NCBI GenBank assembly: GCA_002309345.1
Contig: DBWZ01000062.1
Coordinates: 1 to 5,191, forward strand
Direction of reading: 5' to 3'
DNA length: 5,191 nucleotides
From: Pseudobutyrivibrio sp. UBA1225
Lineage (GTDB): Bacteria; Bacillota; Clostridia; Lachnospirales; Lachnospiraceae
In this document: one piece after another, positions 5,088 to 5,191 of the stretch
Position numbering within the stretch: the stretch's first letter is position 1
How the letters are laid out: each line of letters begins with the position of its first letter
Translations under genes and position numbers: made by a program
The notes under the pieces: generated by a model
What the model saw: only the letters and a program-made list of their open reading frames with translations
Databases searched by the model: none
What the model was told of the DNA's origin: nothing

Positions 5088-5155
5088 AACCTTATAGGAT
5101 TAGGGTGTCAAAAGGTTACTGATCTTTTGACACTCTAATCCTATAAGGTTAAAAA
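5083..5155. repeat. Long near-perfect inverted repeat (32-bp arms), possible MITE-like element
   Basis: The left arm 5083-5114 and right arm 5124-5155 are complementary over 32 positions, with one exception (G at 5104 opposite T at 5134, a wobble pair in RNA), around a 9-base centre (GTTACTGAT). The arm contains AACCTTATAGGATTAG and GTGTCAAAAG. T runs lie on the outer left and A runs on the outer right, the reverse of a terminator, so it is not one on either strand. A TA dinucleotide at 5087-5088 and another at 5150-5151 could be target duplications of a 62-bp non-autonomous element, but the palindrome's own symmetry makes this undecidable here. No transposase is in the window. A REP-like repeat or a protein-binding dyad are alternatives. 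Confidence 0.8.
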
Positions 5156-5168
5156 CACACTTCGTGTG
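5156..5168. repeat. Small perfect hairpin abutting the palindrome
   Basis: CACAC, a TTC triloop and GTGTG form a perfect 5-bp stem immediately after the long inverted repeat. A further short dyad, TGTC (5176-5179) and GACA (5185-5188), follows before the window ends. Together they suggest that a structured repeat region continues beyond the edge; no coding sequence is visible from 5028 to 5191. Confidence 0.45.
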
Positions 5169-5191
5169 AAATATGTGTCTCGGCGACAGAA

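Noticed and set aside
5083..5155. Bidirectional terminator interpretation of the long palindrome
   Set aside because: Neither strand has a T run after the stem; T precedes and A follows on both strands.

Overview
The window looks like chromosomal DNA from a low-GC, flagellated Gram-positive anaerobe, most likely a clostridium of the Lachnospiraceae type (Butyrivibrio, Pseudobutyrivibrio or Roseburia-like). This rests on AT-rich intergenic DNA, strong AGGAGG-type ribosome binding sites, SigA-like promoters, a short domain-D0/D1-only flagellin and an ECF sigma operon of Firmicutes style. The genus is an inference from general character, not from a database match.

Layout. (1) 1-157: leader with a small edge hairpin, a SigA-type -10 box and a possible ECF-type self-promoter. 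(2) 158-1681: a three-gene + strand operon of an ECF sigma factor, an overlapping single-pass membrane protein (likely anti-sigma factor) and a polytopic membrane protein with a PGxxxxYxG motif, closed by an intrinsic terminator at 1699-1728. (3) 1735-2772, - strand: a stand-alone AAA-type ATPase with a C-terminal winged-helix-like region. (4) 2773-2950: a divergent control region holding six 10-bp units (TTTTAATTAG) arranged as three tandem pairs with an exact 29-bp period, lying over and downstream of the ATPase promoter. (5) 2951-4106, + strand: a HAD phosphatase/phosphoglucomutase-like enzyme and a GNAT acetyltransferase, probably co-transcribed. (6) 4126-5087: a monocistronic-looking flagellin gene with its own extended -10 promoter and terminator. 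(7) 5083-5191: an almost perfect 32-bp-arm inverted repeat overlapping the flagellin terminator tail, then two small hairpins running to the window edge.

How the parts relate. The sigma factor and its overlapping membrane partner form a probable envelope-sensing switch; the third gene is either part of the sensor or a target. The ATPase looks self-contained: it has its own promoter, an ordered repeat array suited to cooperative protein binding, and a possible DNA-binding C-terminus, so autoregulation is the simplest model. The HAD and GNAT enzymes have generic metabolic or modification roles that cannot be narrowed from sequence. The flagellin is probably made from a SigA-type promoter, and its predicted TLR5 contact residues differ from those of Salmonella FliC.

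Most interesting items: the 29-bp-period array, the long palindrome together with its degenerate relative in the flagellin promoter, and the odd start region of the sigma gene. I see no CRISPR array, tRNA, rRNA, transposase gene or clear phage gene. No gene-free stretch exceeds 300 bases.
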